Position numbers and translations under genes: made by a program. A stretch of 64,000 bases of DNA from Hemibagrus wyckioides (taxonomy: Eukaryota > Chordata > Actinopteri > Siluriformes > Bagridae), in contig NC_080715.1 of the NCBI RefSeq assembly GCF_019097595.1, positions 30,776,855-30,840,854 on the forward strand, given 5' to 3'. Below are positions 11,560-24,980 of the stretch, one piece after another. Every line of letters begins with the position of its first letter. Within the stretch, counting starts at the first letter, position 1. The notes beneath the pieces are model-generated. The model searched no databases. It was given only the letters and a program-made list of their open reading frames with translations, and was not told the origin of the DNA.

Positions 11560-12860
11560 GTTCCCTTTCCTACCCAGAATGCACAGGAGTGCAGAACTTC
11601 CCCTTAACTGCACGAGGTTTCCCTCAGCTAAATCTATTGTTGAAACAAAATTTGCATTAAGGTCATGTTTATTCTCCTCTGGAAATGTTGTTTGTTGTTT
11701 TCTCGTGACTAATTTTTTTTTTTTTAATCCAGATCTCTGGGGCCCGCAGGCTAAGCTACGTTTAATGCAAAGCCTTCAAACGAATCACTAGGGTCGGGTG
11801 TTTGTAACCTCCGTCTCCGAACCTGTTAAAAAGGGAACGCTGGAAGGCGAAAGTCATGTTTTCAGCTAATACGCAAAGCACACGGTGACTGCTAATGATC
11901 ACAAACCAAGATCGATACAGAGTAGAATGACAGAACAAATGTAAGTTAACATGAAGCGTACAAGTCTCCGGTCAAGAAAACCAGGTCAGCCAACCAAAGC
12001 GAAGGAGACGCCTGGAAAGGAATAAACGATAATGAGCTACTTCGTTATGCTGAAAGCGTCGTCTCTCACTCTCTCATTAAAACACTGTTTGCTGGTTTTA
12101 ATTACAGTCCAGAACTTTAAAGACACTTACCTGAGACACTGCACGAGGTGGAATAACCTCATTATTTCAGTTTATAGGCCAGCCATTTCCATTTTCGCCT
12201 TCTTTTTTTTTACCTCGCGAGTTTTCTCATCTTTCCAGCCACACATGGATGTCTGTTAAATAATCAAAAGGCAGTTGTTACATTATTGTAAACACTGTCA
12301 TAGTCTAATTGCAGTGATTAATCGTTGTATCACAGCAGCCTGCAGTGATGCATCTCTATGGATTCACCATCACTTCATTAATCCTAATTACTGTACGGCA
12401 AAATCCGTTTACTGCTCCAGCCAGGGTTCCATCGCAAGGACCAATTATTATTTAATGTCGTTAGATTTTCTATAATCGATACCGAGTAGCGCGCGGGAGC
12501 CAATTACGGAGCGAGAACCTCGTGCCAAGCCATTATTTGTAAGCTGTTACTTTTATAAACTTATTTATTTATTTACCTGTTTTTTCGTCTGCAGTTGAAA
12601 CATATCTGGTCTTCTCGTTAAGCAGCCGTTGTTTTCTTGTTTTCTTTTTTGTTTAGTTTATTTATTTATTTTTATGCATCTGGTCTCAGATCGTTATAAA
12701 AACACCCTCGCCTACTGTTACCAGGGAGAATTAATGACCTCACCTCTCCGAGGCGACGACAGTCAGCCACCAACTCCTTGGAGCACGGACTTTCCTCACT
12801 CGCTCGATCACCATGGAAACGAGGTTAGGGGTTCGAGTCACTGGGTAATCTAATCTCAAC
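11560..12860. other. Repeat-poor intronic block, candidate conserved non-coding sequence
   Basis: About 1.3 kb without recognisable transposons or satellites, with retained CpGs and homeodomain-type cores. Examples are TCTAATTGCAGTGATTAATC at 12304, TTAATCCTAATTACTG at 12375 and GGAGCCAATTACGGAGCGAG at 12496. Long tmeff2 introns lie in a gene-poor region, where enhancers are expected. This is a sequence-style inference only. Confidence 0.35.
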
Positions 12861-12959
12861 ATTTCAGCTGCGTTGATGATATAGGAGGTCTGGAATGGTC
12901 AAATTTTATGCACTATATATATATGTATATTTATATTATTATAGGAAATATTATTAATG

Positions 12960-12962
<3 letters not shown>

Positions 12963-13012
<50 letters not shown>
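12963..13012. repeat. (TA)n microsatellite
   Basis: About 24 TA units, flanked on both sides by a duplicated segment TTATAGGAAATATTATTAA (left near 12940, right near 13012). Confidence 0.95.
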
Positions 13013-13016
<4 letters not shown>

Positions 13017-13059
13017 GAAATATTATTAACGTATTATTAAATTTTTATATTAAATTATA

Positions 13060-13920
13060 TTATATTATTCATGGACCTACTGCTTTATTACAACTAAGGT
13101 TAATCTGGAATATTGATAAAAGGAGACAATAAATTAGAAACGTAGTGCAGATGATAATAAAGGATGCAAGGTCACTAAACTGTAATCTATAAAATTGATA
13201 AACAGTTAGGGTTCACCTTGTACAGATCAAAATAATTGCATTCATGTAAATGGTGGCAGCAGTATGCAGTCTTAGGAGTGTCATTAAGATCCTTTCCTAA
13301 GACCAGTTATGCATCTTGCTCTCTTGCACCACTCTGAGTTTTTTTTTTTTCTGAGGAAATTAGATTTTTAATGCTTGGTACTTCACAGACTGCAGTATAA
13401 AGCAGATCAGAGGGAGCTGGAAAAAGTGAGTCAGAGTTATATTTATATATTTATTTACACGGTGCTCTGGGCTGCATCTTATCGCTGTGTGTTCAGGGGA
13501 TGAGAGAATTATGCAATCCAGATGCAAAGCTGTTTTTATTTAAATCAGTCCTCTCTTTGCTCAATGGAGATGGCACCTTGACAAAAGCACTTAGCGGATC
13601 CTCGCGCAGGTTAACTGAAAGAAAGGAATTAAAATAAAGAGGGTTTATTTTTTTTTTTCTTTTCTCAACATTTTATTCAAGAAACACTTTGCGAAATTAA
13701 AATTACTTAGTAATCTTTTCCTTAGTTGTTACAGATGTGGACCGTAGACTGCGGAGACAGAAGGAAGTGATGTGAAGGAAAAACACAATCGTTTCATGTC
13801 ACTATCAGCTCATTTGCTATTCTCCCCCCGCTTCATCAAATACCTCTAGAGTTATTAATATAGTCGGGGCCAGCATTGATGAAATGTAAATCTGTCAGAT
13901 GTTGAGGGATCTGAATGAAA
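13060..13920. other. Unannotated intronic sequence
   Basis: No exon or known repeat family. The part 13470-13615 retains CpGs and could be regulatory, without firm support. Confidence 0.4.
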
Positions 13921-13929
13921 TGAAACAAA

Positions 13930-13964
13930 AGAGAGAGGAGAGAGAGAAGGAAAGAGAGAGAGAG

Positions 13965-14018
<54 letters not shown>

Positions 14019-14023
14019 AGAGA
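13930..14023. repeat. (GA)n microsatellite
   Basis: Imperfect, then perfect GA units on the plus strand. The SLSLSL minus-strand open frame here is its translation. Confidence 0.95.
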
Positions 14024-14489
14024 TGGATCACAGTGTGCCTAAGCCTTCTGCTCCTCACAAAAGGCCGTACTGTATTAATATGGGTTACCCTTAGGCCAGA
14101 AGAGGATTTCTATTATATTTTGGGAAATATAAAATAATGACTTGGGCAGGTTAGAGAGGGCAGAGAGGAGAGCATCAACTGCCGCAGACGTATAAAGATG
14201 AGTCTCTGCAGTAATGGAAGGTTTATGCCTAGATTACTGCCGGAGAGAGACAGGTGCCATTTTGATTGGCAAGGCTCGTACGAGACGAAACGACCTCAAG
14301 GTCAAGAGACGGCGACATAAAGAAGAGAGGTCTGACATATAGGATGGGTGAAAAAGTGAAAGGATATAAGATAGAGGACAGTGCTGTTCACAGCCTTTTA
14401 TCAGCCGTCACCTGCCTACTTTTTCATAGACGCCATCAGAGCATCATGTGTGACAGATTCTCTGAAAAGAAAGCAGTGAAGTAAAATAA

Positions 14490-14832
14490 CATTCAAATGA
14501 ATACTCAAGACATTTCAAACAGATGCTCAAGACATTTAAAAGAAATGTCCAAAACAGTTCAAACAAATGCTCAAGACATTTCAAAGACATTTCAAGAATT
14601 TTCAAGATATTTTTTTGAACATTTCAGTGCTCAGCATGTTACTGAATACGAATACTGAAGATATGCCAAACATACATTCAGGACATTACAAAGGAATGCT
14701 CAAGACATTTCAATTTTATTTCAAGATGTTTCAATGGAACACTCAAGATGCTTCAAAGCGAATATTCAAGACAAAAATATTAAAATGAATGTTCAAGACA
14801 TTTCAAACAAATGTTCAAGACAATTGAAACAA
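14490..14832. repeat. Degenerate minisatellite based on CTCAAGACATTTCAAA
   Basis: More than ten imperfect copies of a 14-25 bp unit built on TCAAGACATTTCAAA, with ATGCTC or ATGTTC spacers, run through the segment. The 73-codon frame at 14567-14788 is a by-product. Confidence 0.8.
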
Positions 14833-15369
14833 ATCCATATGCATCGGCATCTGATTTAATGACAGGATTCCAACTGAAATCTCAGACCATGTTGAAGATT
14901 CCCTCATGCCAGGAAATATACGTGTTTTATCTTGGATTTCTGAGAGGAATGGGAAAAGCTGGATGACCAGAAACCTCAGGACGTGGAGCATGGATTTTAT
15001 CTGAAATTTGAAAGTGAAAGTGACAGGTTTAAAAAAAAGGGTTCGAACAGACGTGTTAGAAAAAGCAGGGGTTAGCACCAGCGACAGGCAAATACTCAAG
15101 CAACTTCTCTCCGGTTCCGGACTCCAGCTTCACCGTACCCAATTCAGAGCAAATATTTCCCTCCGTTCCACTAAGAAAGTAATTGCAAGAATCCAATCTA
15201 CGATAAGATTTCATCGTCTCGCTGGTGTAAACACACTCCGTATCAGCAAGGTCATGATGCACAGTGAGGGGAGTCATTTCAGGCAAAAGTTTTAACTCTG
15301 CTGAAAAAAAGGCCTGTATTCTCATATTCCAGTTCATAGAATTTGCTGTTCACTAACAGTAGAAGTTGA

Positions 15370-15690
15370 AATATTTTTCAAGATGGGTGCAGAATTCACT
15401 TTTATTTACAATGCTGAACAAAGTGAAAACTGGGGTCAAAGAAAACAAAGCAAACCCTAGAATAAATATATCAATAAATATAATATACTAAATATCAAAC
15501 AGAATATCAAACAGAAAGCTAAACAACACACTGGGGCTTAAACAGGCAACTAATTGACTGAGAAACTAATTACTAAACACAAAACAGGTGCAAAGCTGAA
15601 CAAGAGAAATAAAACGCAACCAAAGAAGAGTTACCCAAAGGGTTGACCTCTAGTGGTCTGGCAGGGGAATGCCCAAGATATCTGTGAAGT
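15370..15690. repeat. Probable dispersed retroelement fragment (cf. 6770-7115)
   Basis: Ends in CCTCTAGTGGTCTGGCAGGG like the earlier fragment. A-rich upstream part with several AATAAA-like motifs. Weak family call. Confidence 0.35.
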
Positions 15691-15914
15691 TTGAAGTCAT
15701 TTGATGCTTGAGGAATGGACATGCTCAGTAACTTATTGTTATTATTTACCTCATTAAAAAGATTGATAGGAATTTTCAAGAAAATGGAAAAAGCATCCAA
15801 TGAAAATCTAAAATTAGTTTTTTAACTTGATTCAATTGAAACTTTTGCAGAAATGAGTGTGCAATCCTAATTTTAAATAATCAGAAACTGTTTTAGAATA
15901 TAAACAGTCAAACA

Positions 15915-16298
15915 TTTATTGCCTCACAGCTCCAGGGTTGAGGGTTTGATTCGCCTATGCCGTGTGTGTGTGTGTGTGTGTGAAGTTTGCATGTTCTCAC
16001 CATGCCTTGGGAAGGAGGAGTTTCCTCCGGGTTCTCCGGGTTCCTTCCCCAGTCTAAAAGACATGTTGGGTGATTCACATATCTAAACTGTCCGTAGTGT
16101 GTGAGTGGGTGTGTGATTGTGCCCTGTGATAGACTGGAATCCTGTTTGAGGGTGAACCCTGCCTTGTGCCCTGAGTTTCCTGGGATGGACTCCAAGTTTC
16201 AAGTGACACAGGATGGATAGATGGATGGAGGGATGGATGGAGGGATGGGTGGAGGGGTGGAGGGATGGAGGGATGGATGGATGGATAGATGGATGGAC
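15915..16298 (-). repeat. Teleost retroelement tail with (GGAT)n tract
   Basis: Holds GTTTGCATGTTCTC, GTTTCCTCCGGG, a (GT)n tract at 15961-15982, and CCTGCCTTGTGCCCTGAG. It ends in a GGATGGAT-type tetranucleotide tract at 16209-16297. The opposite-orientation relative is at 60960-61235. Confidence 0.75.
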
Positions 16299-16744
16299 AA
16301 TCACATGTAAATAACCTGAAATCACCAACGGCTGGACTGTGTATGTTTTTTAATGTTCTTGTGGAGTTAGTGAGGGAGAAAGAAAATTCACTGCAGTTTA
16401 GAACTTTCACTCTGTTAGTTGCCCGAAGGAAAATACATCTCTCAGGTATAAACGCCTTGTTTACATGTCAGCCATCGAGTCATGCTTTACATCAAACATT
16501 ACTCTTCATCATAAGCTGTCCTTTACACTCTTCAGCCTAGAGACTCTCGAGTACACTCTGCTGCACAGGACATGTGCTCTAAAGCAAACAAATCTAAAAC
16601 AAGTTTCTCTGATAACCTGAAATATGTAGATATACTCACTGTTTCAATTCATGCTAACTTTTACTGGAACAATTCATGCTAATTCGTGCAATCGCTGATT
16701 TTGCCACAGCATAATGCAGATGAAGTTTATGGGTTAATTTTCAC

Positions 16745-17140
16745 ATCTCATCTCAGTGACTTTAACCTTGGCATGGTTGTTGGGTCATTGGATCCATGGC
16801 TGGTTGTTGGGGTAAATATTTCAGAAAATGCTGATCTCCTGAGGTGAACAGTAAAGAAAGTTAGAATGATGCAAAAAAAATCATCCAGCAAGCAGCAGTT
16901 CTGTAGACAAAAATGCTTTGTTGATGACGGAGAGTCGGAGGAGAAAAGCCAGACTGGTTTAATTTGATGAGATAAGTATACCTTATTTATGTCCAGTAAC
17001 CACTCTTTACAACCATGATGAGCAGAAAAGCATCTCAAAGTGCACAACACACAAAACCCTCCATGCAGATGAGCTGCAGCAAAAGATTAAATTAGATTTC
17101 AGTTCTATCAGCCAGGAACAGGAAGAAGATGTTTCAAAGG
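16745..17140. mobile_element. Relic of the AGGTGTTCCTAATAAAGTG Tc1-like family
   Basis: CAGTGACTTTAACCTTGGCA (16753), ATTTCAGAAAATGCTGATCT (16818) and CAGAAAAGCATCTCAAAGTG (17023) also occur, with mismatches, in the elements at 29923-30732 and 39575-40167. Ends are eroded. Confidence 0.6.
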
Positions 17141-17149
17141 AAAAGCATC

Positions 17150-20040
17150 ACCTGGTTTATTTCTACTCTTCAACTGCCCAGTTTTGATAAGACTGCTCCA
17201 ATGTTCCTCAGATTCCATCCTGCTAAAGTGGAGATTAGTGATATTTAAAAAAAAAAAAACATGTAAACTGTGTGTTAATTTATGAGTTTAACACAGAGAT
17301 TGCTCACTGAATCTATAGCCCAAGGACATTTTGTCATTCCTCTTAGCTTCTGAAGTTTTTTTTTTTTTTTCCAGAAGAATTTCATAGTAATTATGTTAGT
17401 GGTGAGATATTTGTGTGATTGTGCTGCCTAATTTTGTGTTGTGTGCCACATATTTTTGTGCCTGTGTGTCTTTGCCTCACACACAGTAAAGCGTCAAACC
17501 ACATGTGTATAAAAATCTGGAGTACCCACAACCCTGAATCCTCCAAATTACTGTAGCGAGCACAGCCTGAAGTCCCTGGAGGTAGGAGGCGCAGTGTTTT
17601 GAAATGTAAACATCTGAGGCGCTTGTTTGTTTATATACAGAGCTTTGACTGCTGAAAGGCTCATTTACCCTGGGATGTGTCTGCAAACTCCCCTGGGGTC
17701 GGTGGTTTGTGTGTTAGTGGGAGAAAAGAGTGCATACAGGAGCAAAGAAGAGCTGCACTGGGTTGCTGAATGTTTGTTTATGCAGCAAAAAGACCCTCGT
17801 TTTACTCGCAGGCCGCTTCCTTGCAGCCGGACAAGGCTGCGGTGCTGAAACTAACAACCGGTTTGGTCAGGAAGGACAGGACTCGTTATTCTGACATCAA
17901 TCCAAACCGGCCAGTTATTTGGTACCGCCTTAGGCACCTTGGCCCTTGTTTCTTTTTACTGCTGACTTGTGCAGGTTTGTAGCAACACCCAATTAAAATG
18001 AATGCATTACCAAGTTCTGCTTCAAAACTTTCCATTTGATTGGACATGACATCGGACATGTCGAGTGCAATTACACATTTTGCTGTTATTTCTTTACGGA
18101 AGTCAGTTGGATCACCAGGGTAAATGTGAGGCGTAGCTTGCCATGTCGTATCATGTTTGATAAACAGAACAACTCTCCTCACTTTGTTGCAGGTAAAACT
18201 CACATGCTGAAGAAAGAGTTAGTCGTTTGTTCAGAGTTTTGGCGCTTTATTCCTCGAACGGTTCCTCAGAGCCCATGGTGTTAATAGCTGCTGTTTAATT
18301 TCCGTCTCAATCGCTGAAATATCTTCTAATATCAGAGGCATATTTTCTAATAAATAGTCTGCTTAAAAAGAAGGCTGTTTATAACTTTTAGCAGCAGGTT
18401 CTTTTGTCACCACTTATTTTTCAGTGTTAGTACATATTTCTGCAGTAATTATCCCGTAGAGAGATAACACAAGGAGCTTGTTTAGAATTTAGCTATGTGG
18501 AACTACACAAGGTTTTCTTCTCACTTGGGCAAAGCCTTTTTCTTGTTTTGTTTTAAAAAAATAGAGGAAATATCACCATTTTCACTCATATTAGGGATGT
18601 TTTTTAAATGCATACTGTCCCTCTGTGCTACTGCTAGCTGAACCGTGCTGAAGTTAAGTACCAGCACTGAATTTGGATACGGTTTCTTGTCCAAGTAACA
18701 CATGAGCCATGCCATGAGAATGTAGCGTCAGAGAAAAATAGCACAGGTGTGGTCCTGAAAGAATCGTCCTCTGGCTGAAGCTTCCAGTAGTGTTGTGACT
18801 GTCTGCCAAAGTTTCCTCTATTCAAAAAGAGGCAAGAAGGTTGCAGCTTGATGGCAGAATTGATGAACTCATAATCCAGGGCAAGTTCACAACAACTCTG
18901 TGTCTTGTGCTCTGTGGAAACCTGTAAGACAGACTGGAAGCTTTGTTTTGAGTAGCATCACTAGCCACAAGACCGTAACTATAACATTGTCTGATTGAAG
19001 ACTGCCACACATCCTGCATGGATGCACACAGGATTTGTCTCTAAACCATGCCGATCTGCTCTGTTTGGTGGAAAACATTTATTTCTTACCATGTTCAGGT
19101 TCATTTTACATTTCATGTACTGTGAAAATACAATGTAGAATACACTCCACCACATGATCCCCCAAAAACCCTAAAATAGGGGTAAATATTCATTAAAAAG
19201 AAAAAAAAAAGAAAAAATTAAATGTTTCATGAGCTCCGTAAGAAGCTATATTAAAAGGAACAAGTGCTAAAATGTTAGTGCTTGACAGTCTTCCTTTCCT
19301 TTATTTAATAATTCAGCTGCATGTCTCAATAATTCATTGATTTGGCGTATTTTGCTGTCATTTTTTTTTTTAAAAATCCATCCGATTGAGGAAATTGGGA
19401 GGTTAATATATCCAAGCTTAGCTGTTAAGGACCTTCAGTCTCTGGCTTTAGCTGAGAGGATTTGTCTTTAGCATCTAGATCTGGTGTTCTCAATTGCGAG
19501 CCCAGTGCTGCTGACTTGGACCTTTCGTAAAGCTCAGCCAGCAGGAAGAGTGCAGTGCCAGAAGGATTAGAAGAGCTCAGTAGCAAAGACTGGCACACAC
19601 AGTGCTGGAAGGGCTCGCTTATTCAGGGTCAACTCCAGGACTTCTGCTGGAAAAGCCAAGGAGGATCTGTCCATTAGCTGAAAGAAGGGATTGATGCATT
19701 TCTGTGTTGTTCGATGTTTCTGAGCCATCGATGCCTTTATTAGTGGTGTGTATTAGTGGAAGCATGGACCGGTTACATGTCACTAAAAGAACAGCACTAA
19801 AAGGATGTATTGCAGGTGTAGCTCTTACAAAATCCTAAAAAAATTTTTTTTTTTCAACAAAAGTTTAGCGAGACAAATTTAGACCAGTTAATGAGATGAG
19901 GCACAAGTTGATACCACCTGCAATATCCTGCGTAAAAGCAGAGCCGCTTCTGACCTCTACAGGGATTGGAAAAGTAATTGCAGTTGGCTAAACACTCGAA
20001 CTCTGAAACCTAATAAAAAATAAACTCTCAGGAGCTTCTC
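17150..20040. other. Unannotated intronic sequence
   Basis: Mostly AT-rich unique-looking sequence with homopolymer A/T runs (17247, 17356, 19362). The open frames of 60-105 codons here overlap on both strands, have no splice context and resemble no family I know. Confidence 0.45.
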
Positions 20041-20845
20041 TGCTTTTATTCCTTCTGTTTCGCCTGCTCTCGTTGTTCATTGACCTTTTGATAGCTGTGT
20101 GTGTTCAAGTCCATAAAACCTGGTATAAAACAGGAATCAGTGATGTTCCACCTCCCCCTCCAGGGCAGAGGAAGGCTAATGTGAGAACTGCAGGGAGAGA
20201 GAGAAAGAGAGAGCGTAGGGCGTCGAGAGGGCGAGACGCCAAGCACTGCAGCCGCTAATGGCGTACATTCAGTACAGCCTCGACCGAACTCCGATTCCTC
20301 CAATAAAACCCCAGTTCTCCATTCTTAGCCTGCAGAAAGTGACACTTTATTGACTAGCCATCGACCGCTAGGTACTCGGGATGGTGTTTCTCTCCCTCTC
20401 TGCCTTTTCCTCAGAGTCTTTCATCTCTGATCATCGCTCTGTCCCTAAGGCATTCTTCTCATGATGACTTTTTTTGGGTTTACTCTGTCTTGCGTTTCTT
20501 TGTCTCACCCTCTGCTCTCACCCTTTCCTTTACCTTCCTAGGTATCTCTCTTTTTTTTTCTTCTTTCTTATACTAAGCTTTTCCCAGCGAACATAACTGG
20601 CCCGAATTTAATGATTTTCTCTGCAATTTATCTCAGTTAAATTTACGTACTTTATATTGCTGGATCCGGAGCTGATCCCAGGAGAATTCAGTTAATCGAA
20701 GGGCATGAGGCAAAATATTATGTAAAATAAGCTTTTGACATTTTTAGATTAACCAGCTATTTGTGTCCATTACTGCTGATGACACAACTGGAACAGAAGA
20801 GTAGAAGCCTTTATTACTGAAATTATTTCTTTGCATATCCCAACT

Positions 20846-20998
20846 TTGGGTCAGAGCGCAAGATCAGCCATGATACAGCAACCCTGGAGCTGGGAGGGTT
20901 AAGGGCCTTGCTCAGTGGCCCAACAATGGCAGTGTGGTGGTGCTGTGGCTTGAATCCTGATCTTCCGTGCAACAACCCAGAGCCTTAACCACTGCCCC
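20846..20998 (-). repeat. tRNA-derived SINE fragment
   Basis: AGGGTTAAGGGCCTTGCTCA followed by CCAACAATGGCAGTGTGGTG, then AACCCAGAGCCTTAACCACT at the complementary promoter-box end, is shared with the copy at 33625-33805 and, in opposite orientation, 30210-30393. Confidence 0.75.
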
Positions 20999-21339
20999 AA
21001 AATATGAAATATGAAAATATGAAAAGTTCACTATCTGGTGATTGGCGAGTGATGCAAATAAATCTTTAAGTTGTATTGTTTACCAACAAAGTCATAACCA
21101 TCTGCTTTATTTTTGTTATGCCTTACCAAACAATTGTGATCATGCACACAGAACCAGTTTCCACCACTTTCCTCTACACACTCAGCATTATGCTTTGCAC
21201 CAGTTTCAAATTTGATCAGATCTGGTCCATGTTGGAACTGAAAATGAGGATTTAATTTGTCTCCTTGTTCTCCCCCTCTAATCCACTGGAGAATGATATC
21301 CCAGTTTCGACCTCCTCTCCAGGCTTTGAGTGTTTCTGC

Positions 21340-21540
21340 CTGCTCTTGGCAGTTCTCTGCCATTTTGGAGCACTCCATGAGAGCCGGCATCTGACGGAGA
21401 AATGGGCCTCGGGAGCACTCCACGAAATGAGACACCCTCGCTCAGTGGCTCTCTTGTCAGCCGATTGCCGTAATTACATGTGCAAATGGATTATTGGCGA
21501 CATTCTCGTGGTGTGTCAGGTGTGGAAAGGAAATGAGGCA
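21340..21540. promoter_or_regulatory. Candidate conserved enhancer-like block
   Basis: Rich in transcription-factor-like cores for an intron: GCCGTAATTACATGTGCAAA followed by TGGATTATTGGCGAC, with CpGs kept. Overlapping open frames on both strands (21031-21435 minus, 21265-21549 plus) resemble no family and lack splice sites. Regulatory role is an inference from style only. Confidence 0.3.
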
Positions 21541-21544
21541 AAGT

Positions 21545-22780
21545 GGTAAAAAAAAGTGGTTTCCTAGAATGCTGGATCTAGTGGGACTGGGCCACTTGTG
21601 AAGCTCTGAATGGGTCAAGAAGGAGGTTTAATGATACGTCTGTGCTGGGGAATTACTGTACTGTATCTGTAAGAACCAGATTGGAGTGTACTGGTTCTAG
21701 TCGCATCCTTGGAGTTTTTTTTATAAAATTAATTTGAAATATTAATTTTATTCACACACACGACACACATACACATAAGTTAAGGCTCAAGATTCAGATT
21801 AATAAAATCAACAGTATGAAGTTTAGCCTTTTCTTGAAACATTTTTTTTTCTTTTAGTAGGGTCTAGATCATCAACTTTAAACACACTTGCAGCTTGCTT
21901 CAGGGAAAATCGGAGCTAAAAAATGTTGACTGAGAATGGAAATTGTGTTATGTTCTTGCTGTGAATTTTAATATGATAATGTAACATAAAAGCAAGAGAC
22001 AATTTTTAAAAAATGTATAAATAAATAAATAAATAACTCTAATAAAACGAAATATAAATGCAATGTTTGTATATTGCTGCATTATTGATTATAGTTGTAA
22101 TTATTCTATTAATCACTTTAATCTAACAGTATGGCTATTACATTGGCACAAATTTAGCATGGAGTTTCTGTATTTTATGTACATTTTTAAGGGTTTTTTG
22201 TTTTGTTTTGTTTTGTTTTGAATAGTATTTTATATTCAAATCTATTTTGAGGTTAACAATCTGTAATTTCTTTTGGCTAATACAACATTAGCATTAGGAA
22301 GTGTACACAGAACACTGCATCGATTGTACAAGTTCATAGAGCTGCACACAAAAAAACTACACTCTTGCCTTCCTTCTTACTATGAAGGTCATTTTTCCCA
22401 AATGTCTGCCACACTGTCTGCCAGATAACCAGGTAACACCCATTCATCACATGTATGACAGATTTTGTGAAGCTCTATCATCTTTCACTCTGTGTCACAC
22501 TCGGTCCTTTGTTTCATCACATAAACAACACGTCGCTCGCTTCCATCACAGGAAGTCAGTAACATTTACACATTTACTTCCTTCATGAATCCTTTGAAAT
22601 TCAGGGCTGTGTCTCATTTCCAAATGTTCCTAATTCCTCCGGCAGTGCAAAAAGTAGAAATGAGTCGCTGCTGATATCAGTCGAGTTGAAAGCATCATAA
22701 ATCATTAAGGGTAAAAGACATAAAAGAAAAAAAATTCATTAAAAAAAGAGTATGGTCATTGCTAAATATAAACCACGGAA
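21545..22780. other. Unannotated AT-rich intronic sequence with short repeats
   Basis: Contains an (AAAT)n run at about 22016-22037 and a (TTTTG)n run at 22191-22220. Nothing else that I can support. Confidence 0.55.
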
Positions 22781-22789
22781 GCAATTATC

Positions 22790-23520
22790 TACGGAAATGT
22801 TTTAATCTCTAATGAGCATCAAAGAGTGTTGACCTAAATGTTAAATGCAGCTTAGCGTAGCCTAGTTCGTCCGTTGCCAGCTTTGCAAACCCCTCGACTC
22901 TTAATTCTTTAAATGGAGCAGTGTGGGATGAAAGCAGCGGGGTGGGCGATCGACCAAGCTTCTGGTCAGCAGAGATCAATACCAAGAGAGCAGCCATCTA
23001 GCAGCAAGGAAACGGGGATAATTGTTACAGCTTCTCTGTTCCCTCATTTTTCTCTCATTCCTCCGATCCATGGGATTTGCCCTGCCCTTGGGGAAAAGCA
23101 ACATACCTATTTTAATAAGCTCTGCTCGAAGGCTGAAGTGTAGATTAGTCGCTAAGCCTAAGGCGGCTCAGTCCGCATGTCAGACGGCGCTCTGACTGGA
23201 TGCGGTGAGTTTTAACTTTAACTTTAAATGGATCGTTCGGCTTCGCAGCTCGGAGCGTGTGCATGGACTTATCGATCTCGAACCAGACAAAACTGCAATT
23301 GTCATCTCTGCAAATGGCACTTGTGTCAGCAGGGTGCTGCACGAACAAATAATATCAAGTCATTTCAAATAACACTAATACCGGATTGAGTCGCAAATCA
23401 ATTACCGGCACGTTTCTAATAGAATAATACAGCATTTAGAGTTTAGTTTCAATTCCAGTTGCAAGGACCTCGCCAATATCGGATTTAGCGAGCTGCAGAG
23501 TGGAATGACACTTCTGTGGT
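22790..23520. promoter_or_regulatory. Candidate conserved non-coding block
   Basis: Repeat-free, CpG-retaining sequence, for example ATACCGGATTGAGTCGCAAA and CGCCAATATCGGATTTAGCG near 23380-23490. No coding signal. Confidence 0.3.
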
Positions 23521-23524
23521 TATT

Positions 23525-24960
23525 TGATTTGGTAGAAGAGATTGACTGGCTGTTATTTGAAACATTCTTTATTTTATTTTCTCTTTTTTCTTGTGATGGT
23601 GATGGATACTTGCCCTTTTGACCAGAAAGGACAATCTGAGGTATTTTCAGCCCTGTGGTTATTTCAGTATCATTTCCATGGCTCTAGATGGCTCTCCTTC
23701 TGCTCCCTGTAAAAAAAAGGGTGGAAAAAACCATGCAGTTTTGAAGGAAAAAATGTTTTGTGCCTTTGAGAATGTTATTAGAGGAGGTTCATGCCCCTTT
23801 CCCCAGATACTAAACCTGATTACAGGTCAGGACGCATGGATATCTCATATTAAATCAGCACCTTATCACAATCTTATCAGGTTCTGCCTCAGGAGATGTT
23901 TATCCACGGATTCTCAAAATGATTTTTTTTTTAATGCGTCTCTTTTGGCCGAGGAGTGGCAACTATATGTAGTGCCTGTATGTATAGCTATAGGAGGAGT
24001 TCCTTTCTTTGAGCATCTGCACTTTCATAGTCTTTTGCTGTGACCTTGTGACCTGCTGGAGATGTGTTCTGGTTTGGCATCTCATCAACAGACAGACATC
24101 ACGACACACAAGTCTCAGTTTACAACCAGAACAGTGACAGATAATCCTGATCATGATCAGGGACTTACTAAAACTGTTTGCTCTGCCAAATCCTGTAGAC
24201 GCAACAAGAGCTGAAACAATAACAGAGGGTCAAAGAATAACTTTTAGAAAGACAAAACTGAAAGAAGAAAACTTTTCACTTTTAATCTGGCAAAGATTTA
24301 GCAAACCTGCTGATTATGTCTACAGGCATCTGTGAAAAACAAGGTCCAAGACTAAAATCCAGGCCATCAGATAGACCAAACAAGCTCACTTACCATCCAA
24401 ACAGACAAAGCTTTCTTCATATTTATAAACATGTGACAGAAAAGTGCACAGTGACACAGACACGATCAACCAAAAGGTTACTTCTCCCTCCTTCTCTGAT
24501 TCTCTCTCCTTTAGTTTAAGTCTTTGAAATAGAAATATCACCTCTAATAGAGGCTCGGGATCAGCAGGGGGTGAGCACAGCCTTCAAGAAGAGAACACAA
24601 TTTAAATTCCACGGCGTGTGTGATTGCTTTTCCGCCAGTCCACCGATGTGGGCCGATATGTGATAGCGAGCGGCCTTAAGCTCCAGCCACTCTCGGGAAG
24701 TCGCCGTCTGAGCGACAAGTCAGAACTCATCAGGATGAAATGAGCAGAGAGGCTAGAAAAGGATCAGTGGGGGATTTGGACTGGGCTTGAGATCAGCGAG
24801 AGACAAAGAGGGAATTGGAATTGTGCCTTGCCGCATCTCCTCTGTCCTTTTTCACCTCACTTGAGAAAGACCTCCCATCACTGCCTGCCATTCTGGATAA
24901 TTATTACCCATTGCATAATATGTACTTTATTTGATTATTTAAAATTGACTCTTGTCCTCT
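23525..24960. other. Intronic sequence before the 97-nt exon
   Basis: No repeat family recognised. The segment 24600-24770 is CpG-rich for this window (GGGCCGATATGTGATAGCGA and neighbours) and could be regulatory. The approach to the exon carries a short (GT)n tract. Confidence 0.4.
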
Positions 24961-24980
24961 GTGTGTGTGTGCCTCAGCAG

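Noticed and set aside
21031..21435. 134-codon minus-strand frame without low complexity
   Set aside because: No recognisable domain, no splice sites or promoter, and the opposite strand is also open; more likely chance or non-coding conservation.
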